DNA from: a bacterium
GTDB taxonomy: Bacteria; Armatimonadota; Zipacnadia; Zipacnadales; UBA11051
Assembly (NCBI GenBank): GCA_030604405.1
Contig: JAUVVY010000021.1
Coordinates: forward strand, 1 to 64,000
Reading direction: 5' to 3'
DNA: 64,000 nt
The notes beneath the pieces are model-generated. The model had not been told where the DNA came from. It did no database searches and saw nothing but the letters and a program-made list of their open reading frames with translations. This document shows positions 36,507 to 45,390 of the stretch, one piece after another (within the stretch, counting starts at the first letter, position 1; each line of letters starts with the position of its first letter). Position numbers and translations under genes: made by a program.

Positions 36507-37709
36507 TTATATATTCTGCTTGGCAAAGCGGCCGAGGTACAATGACAGCAGCCCGCAAGCCGTAAAGATGTAGATAAAGACCGTAAAGACTGCATCGAAG
36601 TCGAAGCTCAGCCCCAGGATATTGGCCCCGACAGCGGTCACGGCAACCCCCAGGTCGCGCCAGGCAAACACGATGCCGTAGGCGAGAGGACGGCGCCGGG
36701 TGTCAGCGGCATCCCCCACGATCGCCGCGGCCACCACCGGCACGGTGCTCCCCAACAGGCCTAGGGTGAAGCCGGTAACCAGCACGGCGTAGGGGCTGGT
36801 CCACGCAACCGTCACCACCAGGCCCAGGGCCCCGATCATGAAGCCCCCGAACAGCACCGGCGTATGGCCGACGCGGTCGGTCAGATAGCCACCGACAAAG
36901 CTCAGCACCATGCGGGTGGCGGGATACAGGCCGATGGACATCCAGATCCACTCGGCCCCATAAGTGCGCTCAATGTAGTCTGCCAAAATGCCCAGGATCA
37001 GACCGTAGGCCAACGCGGCGGTGAACTGCAACACACCGGAGATTAGCGCCCTGGCCCGCCCCATCATCGCCAGCAGCGAGAGCAGCGACGGGGTCTCCCG
37101 CAGTGCTTGACCGGTCGCTGGTAGGAAGAAGGCCAGAATGTTACCGATGAGTGTGAAGCCGGCTGCGGCGGCGTACATCAACTGGGAGGTTTCGACAGGC
37201 ACAGCCTTGTAAATCATGCCCAGGATGATGGCTCCGGCGAGCCAGCCGAGGTGAGTTGAACAATATAGAATGCCCATGCCGGTGCCGTGTCTGCCGCCGG
37301 CTTTGTCGGCCATATCGAGCGTCTGCATGGCGCTCCCGGTCCACATCATCGCCCCGCCCATGCCCCAGAGAAATGCCGAGCCCATCGCGAAGGCGTATGA
37401 CGGGAAGTAGGGAACAGCAAACATGGCGATGGTGAAAAACAGGTAGGTCAGGGAGCCGACTATGGTGAATTTGCGGTCAGACCAGCGTGGGAAAAGGTAG
37501 ATATTGACCACGCGGAAGATCAGCATGGACAGGTAAACCAGTGCGATGACGGCGCTGCACTGCACGCGCGACCAGTCGGTGACGCGGCCCAGATAGGGGA
37601 CAAGATAGGCCTGCTGCGCGCCGGCGCCCATGAATATGAAGCAGAAGGTGGCCGAAAGCAGGTATAGTCTTCGGGAAAAGGCTGGCGAACGGTCCTGTGA
37701 TTCTGGCAT
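36507..37709 (-). CDS. Major facilitator superfamily transporter
   Basis: About 400 residues and roughly 12 membrane segments, from MPESQDRSPAFSRRLYLLSA. GYLTDRVGHTPVLFGGF is an MFS motif A-like loop in the second half and LFPRWSDRKFTIVGS the one in the first half. The ATG at 37709 is preferred because the frame upstream (to 37853) is not membrane-like, though no good ribosome-binding site is seen. It is unlike the MFS protein at 3906-5054. It lies 80 bp before the methyltransferase gene in the same direction; linked function is possible but unsupported. Confidence 0.85.
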   Translation of the reverse strand: MPESQDRSPAFSRRLYLLSATFCFIFMGAGAQQAYLVPYLGRVTDWSRVQCSAVIALVYLSMLIFRVVNIYLFPRWSDRKFTIVGSLTYLFFTIAMFAVPYFPSYAFAMGSAFLWGMGGAMMWTGSAMQTLDMADKAGGRHGTGMGILYCSTHLGWLAGAIILGMIYKAVPVETSQLMYAAAAGFTLIGNILAFFLPATGQALRETPSLLSLLAMMGRARALISGVLQFTAALAYGLILGILADYIERTYGAEWIWMSIGLYPATRMVLSFVGGYLTDRVGHTPVLFGGFMIGALGLVVTVAWTSPYAVLVTGFTLGLLGSTVPVVAAAIVGDAADTRRRPLAYGIVFAWRDLGVAVTAVGANILGLSFDFDAVFTVFIYIFTACGLLSLYLGRFAKQNI

Positions 37710-37899
37710 GGCTAGTAAGCAGGCTTCGCAACCAGGCAGGAGAAGTCCTCTCTTTAGCGAAAAAACAAAGGTGCCATGGCCGAAATGGAGAGACCTTAGA
37801 AGCGTTTTTCGGTGTTCAATGTATTGACAGGCAACAGTAGGACGAAATAACATACATTTGTTGCCCGCGCGAAATCAGACTGGCTAATCGGGAACTGGA

Positions 37900-38292
37900 A
37901 TGGTCTCCAAACTAAAGGAAATACGTGATGCCCTTCTCACTTGGGAGCCGAGCGCCGATTATCTTGATCATCTGCGACAAAGGGTTGCCTCACCCACCGA
38001 GGCCGCGGATCAACTCGCAACCGTATGTGATTGGACGTTTAGACTACACTTGGGACTGGCCGCGTTCTTGGTAACGGCAACGCTTAGCTTCCTGGCTTTG
38101 ATAGTGGGGATACTAATAGAGAGGCCGTGGGAGACTATGTGTGCCCAGGAGTGCACTTTTGTCGTGGCCCTATTTGTGGGCGCGGCGATTGCAGTGTACT
38201 TTGCCGTAGCAATGCTCATGCGGGCGGGACAAGTCAGAAGCGACTATACCGCGCTAATACTATATGGGTGGCTTACTGAGGAGAATGAGTGA
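37900..38292 (+). CDS. Small two-helix membrane protein, unknown
   Basis: About 130 residues: a soluble N-terminus (residues 1-45, with WEPSADYLDHLRQRVASPTE), two hydrophobic segments (LAAFLVTATLSFLALIVGIL about 52-73 and VVALFVGAAIAVYFAVAMLM about 88-108), and a short C-terminus. It overlaps the next gene by a few bases. Codon usage looks less GC-extreme than in surrounding genes. No family is recognised. Confidence 0.6.
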   Translation: MVSKLKEIRDALLTWEPSADYLDHLRQRVASPTEAADQLATVCDWTFRLHLGLAAFLVTATLSFLALIVGILIERPWETMCAQECTFVVALFVGAAIAVYFAVAMLMRAGQVRSDYTALILYGWLTEENE

Positions 38293-38893
38293 ATTGTTCG
38301 CAGCGGCAGTCTTAGTGGGCGGCTTCTTGTGGATCGTGGTGGTTACGCTGTTTGTGCTGTGGAAGACCGGCGACCATGCACTTAGCAAGGAGGTTGAAAG
38401 GCTGAGAAGAGAGGCAGACAGGCTCCCGCCTTCCCCCGAGGACTATGATGAGCAGCAGGCTAGCGCGGCTCTTGGACTCGTCCGCGAGATCCGTGAACTT
38501 CCGTATTTGAGAATACGTGAGGTTGAGGAGTTAAGAACGCTTTATGACCAGCACAATGAGATAGGAGCACTTGGAGAGGCTCAAGAGACCAGCCAGAGGA
38601 CTGCGCAAACTGTCATGGACCTGTTCAGTGCGGCAATGGATGTGCCAGACGGCCCACTCACCCCGCGGGCTCGCTCGGTCTTTAATGAGTTGATTGACCG
38701 TATAGTTGACCGTATGGCCGCAGCATCCGCCGCGAAAGGCATCGAACTCCCCTTGCTCTACGATTCGGCCACGAGGCACGACGTGGTGGAGGTGGTACGC
38801 GCGGTCCGGAGCTGGTCTGACACCCTTGAGATTCCCTTCGAGTCAGTAGTCGAAGAAGTAGTGAGTGAACGACACGAAGACAGCCCACAGTAA
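38285..38893 (+). CDS. Membrane-anchored coiled-coil protein, unknown
   Basis: About 202 residues. An N-terminal anchor (FAAAVLVGGFLWIVVVTLFV) is followed by a charged helical region (LSKEVERLRREADRLPPSPE, then VREIRELPYLRIREVEELRT) likely to form a coiled coil, and a helical C-terminus. The start is unclear: the ATG at 38285 is almost touching GAGGAG, while a TTG at 38294 would be spaced normally. Stop-start overlap with the preceding membrane-protein gene suggests the pair is one unit. No family is recognised. Confidence 0.6.
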   Translation: MSELFAAAVLVGGFLWIVVVTLFVLWKTGDHALSKEVERLRREADRLPPSPEDYDEQQASAALGLVREIRELPYLRIREVEELRTLYDQHNEIGALGEAQETSQRTAQTVMDLFSAAMDVPDGPLTPRARSVFNELIDRIVDRMAAASAAKGIELPLLYDSATRHDVVEVVRAVRSWSDTLEIPFESVVEEVVSERHEDSPQ

Positions 38894-39007
38894 GCCGATC
38901 TGAACTCAGTTGCATCGGTCTTAGTGTATTACCTTCGGGCGGGATCCGTATCCATCATTACTAATCAGGCGACAATTGATCCCGCGTTCATGCAGTAGAT
39001 GCATGTT

Positions 39008-39038
39008 GAACCGCGTCCGTGAACGTAAGGCGCGGTTC
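39008..39038 (+). terminator. Hairpin, probable terminator
   Basis: GAACCGCG and CGCGGTTC form an 8-bp stem around a 15-nt loop, followed by TTCATTTG. It could end transcription from the 37900-38893 pair. Confidence 0.45.
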
Positions 39039-39086
39039 TTCATTTGTCAGGCCGTTACCCACGGGTCCGCACAGGTTCAATCTCGA

Positions 39087-39115
39087 TTGGAGCGCGGTTT
39101 GGCAGGGACTATATT
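39087..39115 (+). promoter_or_regulatory. Sigma-70-like promoter for the paralogue cluster
   Basis: TTGGAG, 17 nt, TATATT, about 98 nt before the first paralogue start at 39213. Confidence 0.45.
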
Positions 39116-39212
39116 GTGGGAAATTCGCCCTGTGACGAGTTTGTCTGGAAGGAACTCCACCGGTGAAGGGCTAAGTGTAGTCTAGCAAGCAACAGCAGAG
39201 GGGCGTGTGACT

Positions 39213-40634
39213 ATGCGAGAATTATGTGTGATAGTACTGATATTCGTTGTGATGGCCGGCACTGCGCGGGCGCAGCTTGATGTGGCGAAGCTGGCGGAGG
39301 CGCACAAGGCCGTCGACATGGCGCGCAATGACGGCAAAGGCCATTCGGATAAGGCGGACTCGGGAGCGCTGGGCTGGGGTGAGGGAGACATCATCCAGAA
39401 CTATGCTAGTATGTGGGAAGTGACCGAGGACACTTACTGGCTGAGCAAGATAGGCGAGCATTTTCACCGCATCATGGACAACGCTTCAGATCCTGACGGC
39501 GACGGTTATCTGAGCTGGCAGACCAAAAGGTACTCGTGTGCTGTGGCTTACGCCCATCGTCTGCATAATGTATCAGCGGCCCAGATCGCTCCGGAGCGCC
39601 AGAAGAACAGCAGCGGTGCGCAGGCCGCGAAGTGCAGCGGCCACACCTACATAATTGGGTTTCACGAAGGACCGGCGAAGTTCCGCATCATTGACTGGGA
39701 CACCCGGGAAGTTATCGCGGACGGAATTGAATACGAAGATGGCGCGACAATTGCACAGATTGAGCCGTTTGAGTTCAAGATTACGGGACAGACGCATCAG
39801 GGCGATCGCTTTATGGTCCGTACCATTGCCCAGGAGCCGATTGAATACGTCGTGCACCAGGGCATGTTCATCTATCCGGTGGCGCTGTTCATCGAAGCGG
39901 CCAGGTCCCGGCCGGAGCTGCGGGAACAGTTCGGGGCCGACGCGGAAGAATTCCTGGCCTTTATCAACAAGCATGTGTTCGAGAAGAATGAGCGCGACTG
40001 GCTGGACATGGACGAGCTGGGCGGCGGGTATCGTTTTGAGCCGAAGATTACCGACCGCATGCCCAACCGCATCATGGTGCACAACCAGTACGGGGCACTG
40101 GCACGGGCATGGCTGGTGCTGAGCGGTGTTGAAGGCGCTCATCCGCTGATGGCCACGCGAGCCGTGCGGATGGTGCGCTATTTTCACAATCACCTGGAGT
40201 TGGATGAGGAGCACAACGCTTACAGGTGGTATTCGGAGGACTACATCGAATACGGACAGCCGGGCCACAACGGCTGGGGAGGGCCGCGAGAGGACACCAG
40301 CCACGGTTCCCTTGATGTAAGCCTGGCAATAGAAGCAGCGCGCCGTGGCGTGGTATTTACCGACGAAGATATGGTGAGGATCGCAAACACATGGCTCAAG
40401 GTGATGTGGAATCAAGACGAAGAGGAGCCGCTGATGGCCAACCGCGTTGATGGTGCACAGCCCGGGAAGCATTCGGCACTGTTCCCGCGCTGGTCGGAGC
40501 TGTCGCAGTGGGACAGGAAGGTGTATGACCTGGCGCTGACGGCATTCCTTGCCAGAGATGAAGAGGGACAGGTGAATGCTGCTCCGATAATGCTATTGTG
40601 CGCGAAGCGTGCGGGCGTGGAGTTGCCGCAATGA
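39213..40634 (+). CDS. Secreted paralogue 1: probable alpha/alpha-barrel protein with inserted beta-module
   Basis: About 473 residues. The ATG at 39213 opens a 20-residue signal peptide (CVIVLIFVVMAGTARA, then QLDVAK). Helical segments with GWGEGDIIQNYASMWEVTED, an Asp-rich loop NASDPDGDGYLSW, and later VHNQYGALARAWLVL, EDTSHGSLDVSLAIEAARRG and DEDMVRIANTWLKVMW suggest an (alpha/alpha) toroid as in polysaccharide lyases and C5-epimerases. Residues about 145-220 are beta-rich (KFRIIDWDTREVIADGIEY then GQTHQGDRFMVRT), resembling a module of flagellar FlgK/FlgL. The conserved His/Asn/Gln and Asp-x-Ser-His-Gly residues are candidates for an active site. I do not recognise a named family. Confidence 0.7.
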   Translation: MRELCVIVLIFVVMAGTARAQLDVAKLAEAHKAVDMARNDGKGHSDKADSGALGWGEGDIIQNYASMWEVTEDTYWLSKIGEHFHRIMDNASDPDGDGYLSWQTKRYSCAVAYAHRLHNVSAAQIAPERQKNSSGAQAAKCSGHTYIIGFHEGPAKFRIIDWDTREVIADGIEYEDGATIAQIEPFEFKITGQTHQGDRFMVRTIAQEPIEYVVHQGMFIYPVALFIEAARSRPELREQFGADAEEFLAFINKHVFEKNERDWLDMDELGGGYRFEPKITDRMPNRIMVHNQYGALARAWLVLSGVEGAHPLMATRAVRMVRYFHNHLELDEEHNAYRWYSEDYIEYGQPGHNGWGGPREDTSHGSLDVSLAIEAARRGVVFTDEDMVRIANTWLKVMWNQDEEEPLMANRVDGAQPGKHSALFPRWSELSQWDRKVYDLALTAFLARDEEGQVNAAPIMLLCAKRAGVELPQ

Positions 40635-40680
40635 GTAAAGACGCTGGCAGCCACAAACAACTACGTGGAGGTGTGTGAGT

Positions 40681-42090
40681 ATGCGAGAATTATGTGTGAT
40701 AGTACTGATATTCGTTGTGATGACCGGCACTGCGCGGGCGCAGCTTGATGTGGCGAAATTGGCGGAGGCGCACAAGGCCTTCGACATGGCGCGCAATGAG
40801 GGCAAAGGCAATTCGGATAGCGCGAACTCGGGAAGTCTGGGCTGGGGCGAGGGCGGCATCATCAACGCCTACGCCCAACTATGGGAGGTAACCGAAGACA
40901 CTTACTGGCTCGAGAAGATAAGCGATCACTTCCATCGGATCATGGGCAACGCCTCTGATCCCGACGGTGACGGGTATCTGAGCTGGCAGACCCCGGGTTA
41001 TTCGTGCGCGGTGGCCTGGACCGAACGGTTGCACAATGTGTCAGCAGCCGAGATAACGCCTGCCTACCAGAAGAACACAAGTGGGCAGGCAGCCGCCAAG
41101 TGTACCGGCCATGCTTACATGATTGAGTTTCACGAAGCTGCCGACAAATTCCGTATCCGTGACTGCAATACTCACGAAGTGGTGGCGGATGGCGTGGAGT
41201 ACCAGGGCAAGGCGACCATCACCCAGATTGAGCCCTTCAAGCTGACGATCAGCGGGGAGGCGCACCAGGGCGACCGCTTCTTAGTTCGCACGGCCGGGCC
41301 TGAGGGTATCGAGTACACAGTGCACCAGGGCATGTTCGTCCATCCTGTCGCGAAGTTCATTGAGGCGGTTAAGACCCGGCCGGAGTTGCAGGAGCAGTTC
41401 GGCGCCGATGCCGATGAATTCCTGGCCTTCATCAACAAGCACCTGTTCGAGAAAAACGAGCGGGACTGGCTGGACATGGGCGAGCTCGGCGGGGGATACC
41501 GTTTCGAGCCGAAGGTCACCGACCGCTTTCCCAACCGGATCATGCCACACAACCAGTATGGCGCGCTGGCGCGGGCGTGGCTGGTGCTCAAAGACGTTGA
41601 AGGAGCCCACCCGCTGATGGCTCAACGTGCGGAACAGATGGCGCGCTATTTCCACAGCTACCTGGAGTTGGATGAGGAGAATGATGCTTACGGGTGGCAT
41701 TACTGGGACTGGACCGAATACGGTGAGCCGGGGAATTCCGGCTCGGAGGACACCAGCCACGGGCACATAGATGTGAGCCTGGCGGTAGAAGCAGCGCGGC
41801 GGGGCGTGGTATTCACCGACGAGGACATGGTGCGGATAGCCAACACCTGGCTGAAGGTGATGTGGAACAAGGACGAGGACAACCCGCTGATGGCAGCAGG
41901 CGTGGACGGGCGCGAGCCATACAAGTTCTCATCGCTGCTGGTGTCCTGGTCGGAGTTGTCACAGTGGGACAAGCAAGTGTATGACCTGGCGCTGAAGGCC
42001 TTCCTGACCAAGGACGAAGAACAGCAGGCACGCTGGGCCCCGGCGATGCTGCTTTGCGCCAAGCGGGCCGGGGTGGAACTGCCGCAATAG
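40681..42090 (+). CDS. Secreted paralogue 2
   Basis: About 469 residues; GGAGGTG lies 7 nt before the ATG at 40681. The signal peptide and the first 35 codons are nearly identical in DNA to paralogue 1. It keeps all shared motifs: NASDPDGDGYLSW, GEAHQGDRFLVRT in the beta-module, PHNQYGALARAWLVL, EDTSHGHIDVSLAVEAARRG and ANTWLKVMW. The Trp/Tyr-rich segment before EDTSHG is WHYWDWTEYGEPGNSG. It starts 46 bp after paralogue 1 and presumably shares its transcript. Function as for paralogue 1: unknown, probably glycan-directed. Confidence 0.7.
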   Translation: MRELCVIVLIFVVMTGTARAQLDVAKLAEAHKAFDMARNEGKGNSDSANSGSLGWGEGGIINAYAQLWEVTEDTYWLEKISDHFHRIMGNASDPDGDGYLSWQTPGYSCAVAWTERLHNVSAAEITPAYQKNTSGQAAAKCTGHAYMIEFHEAADKFRIRDCNTHEVVADGVEYQGKATITQIEPFKLTISGEAHQGDRFLVRTAGPEGIEYTVHQGMFVHPVAKFIEAVKTRPELQEQFGADADEFLAFINKHLFEKNERDWLDMGELGGGYRFEPKVTDRFPNRIMPHNQYGALARAWLVLKDVEGAHPLMAQRAEQMARYFHSYLELDEENDAYGWHYWDWTEYGEPGNSGSEDTSHGHIDVSLAVEAARRGVVFTDEDMVRIANTWLKVMWNKDEDNPLMAAGVDGREPYKFSSLLVSWSELSQWDKQVYDLALKAFLTKDEEQQARWAPAMLLCAKRAGVELPQ

Positions 42091-42140
42091 GTCACCACAG
42101 CCGGTAGCTATTGCATACCGATATACGGAGGTGTCGGAAC

Positions 42141-43568
42141 ATGTTGAAATTGTGTATGGGCGCAATGATACTTGGCGTCATGGCCGCCAGCGCGTGGGCG
42201 CAGCTTGATGTGGCGAAGCTGGCGGAGGCACACAAAGCGTATGATATGGGCCGCAACGAGGGCAAAGGCAACTCGGACAGCCCCAACTCCGGCGCGCTGG
42301 GATGGGGCGAAGGCGGCATTATCAACGCATACGCGCAGATGTGGGAAGTAACTGGCGACACTTACTGGCTTACCAAGATAAGCGAGCACTTCCACAACAT
42401 TATGGGCACGGCTTCGGACCCGGATGGCGATGGTTATGTGAGTTGGACGACCAAGGGCTACTCCACCGCTGTGGCTCATGCCAAGCGGCTGCACAACGTG
42501 TCGGATGCGAAAATCACGCCGGCTTCTCAGATTAACAGGAATGGCCAGGCGGCCGCTGAATGCACCGGCCACAAGTACATAATTGACTTTCACAATGGGC
42601 CCGAAGAATTCCGTATCCTCGACTGGGATACCCGACAGCTCCTGGTGGATGGCGTGGAGTACAAAGACGGCGCTGAGATTACGCAGATCGTGCCTTTCAA
42701 GTTCATCATCAGTGGCCAGACACACCAGGGCGACCGCTTCATGGTGCGCACCTTCGCACCTGAGGGGGTCGAATACGTCGTGCACCAGGGCATGTTCATA
42801 TATCCTGTCGCGAAGTTCATCGAGGCGGTCAAGGCTCGGCCAGACTTGCAGGAGCAATTCGGCGCCGACGCCGATGAATTTCTGGCCTTCATCAACAAGC
42901 ATGTGTTTGAGCACAATGAGCAGGACTGGATCGAGATGGGAGACCGTGGCGGGGCGTATCGTGAGCAGGCCACGTTTACCGCTCGCGATCCTAATGTCAT
43001 CTTGCCACACAATCAGTATGGGGCGCTGGCGCGGGCGTGGCTGGTGCTGAAAGATGTCGAGGGCGCACACCCGCTGATGGCCGATCGCGCTGAGAAGATG
43101 GCGCGCTATTTCCACAGTTACCTGGAATTGGATGAGGAGAAGAACGCCTACAAGTGGCACTACATGGACTGGATTTTGTACGGCGAGCCCAAGGGTTCCG
43201 GCTATGAGGACATCAGCCACGGGCACATAGATGTGAGCCTGGCCGTGGAGGCGGCGCGGCGGGGAGTGGTATTCACCGACGAGGACATGGTGCGAATGGC
43301 TAACACTTGGCTCAAGGTAATGTGGAGCCAGGACGAGGACAACCCGCTGATGGCGTCGCGGGTGGACGGTTCGGAGCCATTCAAAGCCTCAGCGCTGCTG
43401 GTGAGCTGGTCGGAGCTTTCGCAGTGGGACCGGAACGTCTATGATCTGGCGCTGAAGGCCTTCCTGACCAAGGACGAACAGCAGCAGGCACGCTGGGCCC
43501 CGGCGATGCTGCTATGTGCCAAGCGCGCGGGGGTGGAACTGCCTGGGATAATCGCCGACGGCGGATAA
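42141..43568 (+). CDS. Secreted paralogue 3
   Basis: About 475 residues. The ATG at 42141 has GGAGGTG 7 nt upstream. The signal peptide differs from copies 1 and 2 (MLKLCMGAMILGVMAASAWA) but the mature start QLDVAKLAEAHKAYD is the same. Shared motifs are GTASDPDGDGYVSW, GQTHQGDRFMVRT, PHNQYGALARAWLVL and EDISHGHIDVSLAVEAARRG. The block after FEHNEQDWIEMGDRGGAYRE has lost the GGGYRFEPK-type segment of the other two, so a surface loop or substrate site may differ. Last of the tandem set, 125 bp before the glycosyltransferase gene. Confidence 0.7.
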   Translation: MLKLCMGAMILGVMAASAWAQLDVAKLAEAHKAYDMGRNEGKGNSDSPNSGALGWGEGGIINAYAQMWEVTGDTYWLTKISEHFHNIMGTASDPDGDGYVSWTTKGYSTAVAHAKRLHNVSDAKITPASQINRNGQAAAECTGHKYIIDFHNGPEEFRILDWDTRQLLVDGVEYKDGAEITQIVPFKFIISGQTHQGDRFMVRTFAPEGVEYVVHQGMFIYPVAKFIEAVKARPDLQEQFGADADEFLAFINKHVFEHNEQDWIEMGDRGGAYREQATFTARDPNVILPHNQYGALARAWLVLKDVEGAHPLMADRAEKMARYFHSYLELDEEKNAYKWHYMDWILYGEPKGSGYEDISHGHIDVSLAVEAARRGVVFTDEDMVRMANTWLKVMWSQDEDNPLMASRVDGSEPFKASALLVSWSELSQWDRNVYDLALKAFLTKDEQQQARWAPAMLLCAKRAGVELPGIIADGG

Positions 43569-43613
43569 CTTGAACCGACTTGAGGGCTGCTCTTCTATAT
43601 TTGGCCCATTGCG

Positions 43614-43622
43614 TGCTATACT
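43614..43622 (+). promoter_or_regulatory. Extended -10 promoter before the exosortase-locus genes
   Basis: TGCTATACT is an extended -10 element 72 nt before the ATG at 43694; there is no good -35 box at the usual distance. Confidence 0.35.
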
Positions 43623-43693
43623 GTAGCAGCACCAGGTTGCGTTCAGGACCGTTCGCAAGTGCCACATCGGCTCGATGGGGATTCTGCTTGACC

Positions 43694-45316
43694 ATGCGGC
43701 AATCAGATAAGTTCCAGGCAAAAGTGCGCCACATAGCCATAGGCGCAATCGCGGCGTTTGGCGTAGCCTTCCTCTATCTGGTGTATCACGCGACACAGTT
43801 TGATGACCTCAGGGACATCAACGCCCTGGACATGGCTCAGGTGGCACGCAACCTGTCCAGGGGCGAGGGTTTCACGACCAAATTCATCCGCCCCCTGACC
43901 TTGGCAATCAGTCAGTCCATTGAGGGACATCCTGAACTGATAATGCCGCCACTTCACCCGTTGTTGGCGGCCGGCTTTTTTAAGCTGTTCGAGGCCAGTG
44001 CGAAGGTAATGGCCTGGGAGTGCGGGATATGCTTCTTGCTCACCATAGGCATCACTTACTGGCTGGCGATCAAGGTGTTTGACAGTCAAGTGGCGGCCCT
44101 GGCGATGGCGATGGTGGCCACCGACACGGTGCTGCTGCAGTATGCCATATCCGGCCTGGAGACCTCTCTTCTCACTCTCCTGGTCACTTTGCTTTTCTTC
44201 CTACTGTTCATGCACTGGAAGGTCGAGCGGCACCGGCTGTTGTTGAGCGCGGTGTGTGGTGCAGTCGCAGGTTTGATCTATCTGACGCAGTACGCATGGG
44301 TCGTCATCTGGCTGCCCGCTGTGGTGGTCATCTTCTTTAACGCTGGGGATAAGCGTAAGTTCGCCAACGTGGCTGTTTTTGTGATCATTTCAGTGCTTGT
44401 AGTGATGCCGTGGTTTGTGCGCAATTACAATATCACCGGCAACCCCTTGTTTACCTACCGTTGGACCGAGTCGGTGATGAGGACTTTGAGCCACTCGGGC
44501 AACACCGTGTACCGTAGCTGGGATGTTGCGCCCGAAGGGCTGCTGGCCTTCACAATAGAGTCGCCGCGGGAAATGTACCACAAGGTACGCAATTCGCTGC
44601 TGTACTATCGTCCCATTGTGACCTCCGTTGGCGGCCCGTTCATAGTCGCCTTCTTCTGGGTAGCAATACTGATACCGCTCGGGGGAGTGGGGTTTGAAAG
44701 GCTACGAAAGGCACTTTATGCCACTTTCATCCTGCTGGTAGTGGTATTGAGCGTACTAGGCCCTTCGCCGCGTCTGGTGGCACCGTTGTCTCCGATTGTC
44801 AGCGTCGTCGGTCTGGCACTGTTCTGTGAGTTGCTCAACCGCCGGCTGGAACGCGTGCAGGAGCGGCAACGGAAGCGTTGGCGGGCCCTCGGCATCGGCC
44901 TGCTTGTAACAGTACATGTACTGCCGCTGGCGCTGAGGATGATGCCGGGCTTCTCGACCTACTACGCTCACGGGGCAGCATTGCAGCGGGCGGCCGACGA
45001 GCTTGACAGCTTTGTGGCAGAAGGCAGGCCGGTGGTCACCGATGTGCCCTGGGTCGTAGCCTGGTATGGGGACCGGCCGGCGGTGTGGCTGCCTCACCGG
45101 CCGGTTGACATGCGGCGGATCGAGCAAGAGATCGGCCGTATTGAACATCTGGTGCTAACGCCTGCGCTGGTCAACATGGCCGATAGCGAGAAGGCCACTG
45201 GCTGGGCCAGAGCTTGGCAGCAGGCGCTAAGAGAGGACATACGTTACGAGACCTGGGTAGTTGATCAACGCCTCGCGAATGCAGGGTGGATTCTGTTCAG
45301 ACGTGTCTCGGAATGA
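43694..45316 (+). CDS. Polytopic membrane glycosyltransferase (GT39/ArnT/PMT-like)
   Basis: About 540 residues with some 10 to 12 membrane segments. After the first segment comes the periplasmic loop DLRDINALDMAQVARNLSRG, with the acidic residues used for catalysis and metal binding in GT-C enzymes such as ArnT and the dolichol-type mannosyltransferases. The loop MPPLHPLLAAGFFKLF is also typical. The last 130 residues are a periplasmic domain (PVVTDVPWVVAWYGDRPAVW). It would transfer sugar from a polyprenyl-phosphate donor to an acceptor outside the membrane. The ATG at 43694 is chosen over an upstream extension that lacks membrane character. First of a co-directional group with exosortase. 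Confidence 0.83.
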   Translation: MRQSDKFQAKVRHIAIGAIAAFGVAFLYLVYHATQFDDLRDINALDMAQVARNLSRGEGFTTKFIRPLTLAISQSIEGHPELIMPPLHPLLAAGFFKLFEASAKVMAWECGICFLLTIGITYWLAIKVFDSQVAALAMAMVATDTVLLQYAISGLETSLLTLLVTLLFFLLFMHWKVERHRLLLSAVCGAVAGLIYLTQYAWVVIWLPAVVVIFFNAGDKRKFANVAVFVIISVLVVMPWFVRNYNITGNPLFTYRWTESVMRTLSHSGNTVYRSWDVAPEGLLAFTIESPREMYHKVRNSLLYYRPIVTSVGGPFIVAFFWVAILIPLGGVGFERLRKALYATFILLVVVLSVLGPSPRLVAPLSPIVSVVGLALFCELLNRRLERVQERQRKRWRALGIGLLVTVHVLPLALRMMPGFSTYYAHGAALQRAADELDSFVAEGRPVVTDVPWVVAWYGDRPAVWLPHRPVDMRRIEQEIGRIEHLVLTPALVNMADSEKATGWARAWQQALREDIRYETWVVDQRLANAGWILFRRVSE

Positions 45317-45390
45317 CCTGACAAAAGGGAATGGCAGGCGGGGCCAATACGAGATGTGGGTGACGTATAGCTTGAACATGGACTGACATT

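Larger units (their letters stand above)
38894..39212. other. Intergenic region upstream of the tandem secreted paralogues
   Basis: No gene is seen in these 319 bp. They hold a hairpin at 39008-39038 and a promoter-like pair at 39087-39115. Confidence 0.5.
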
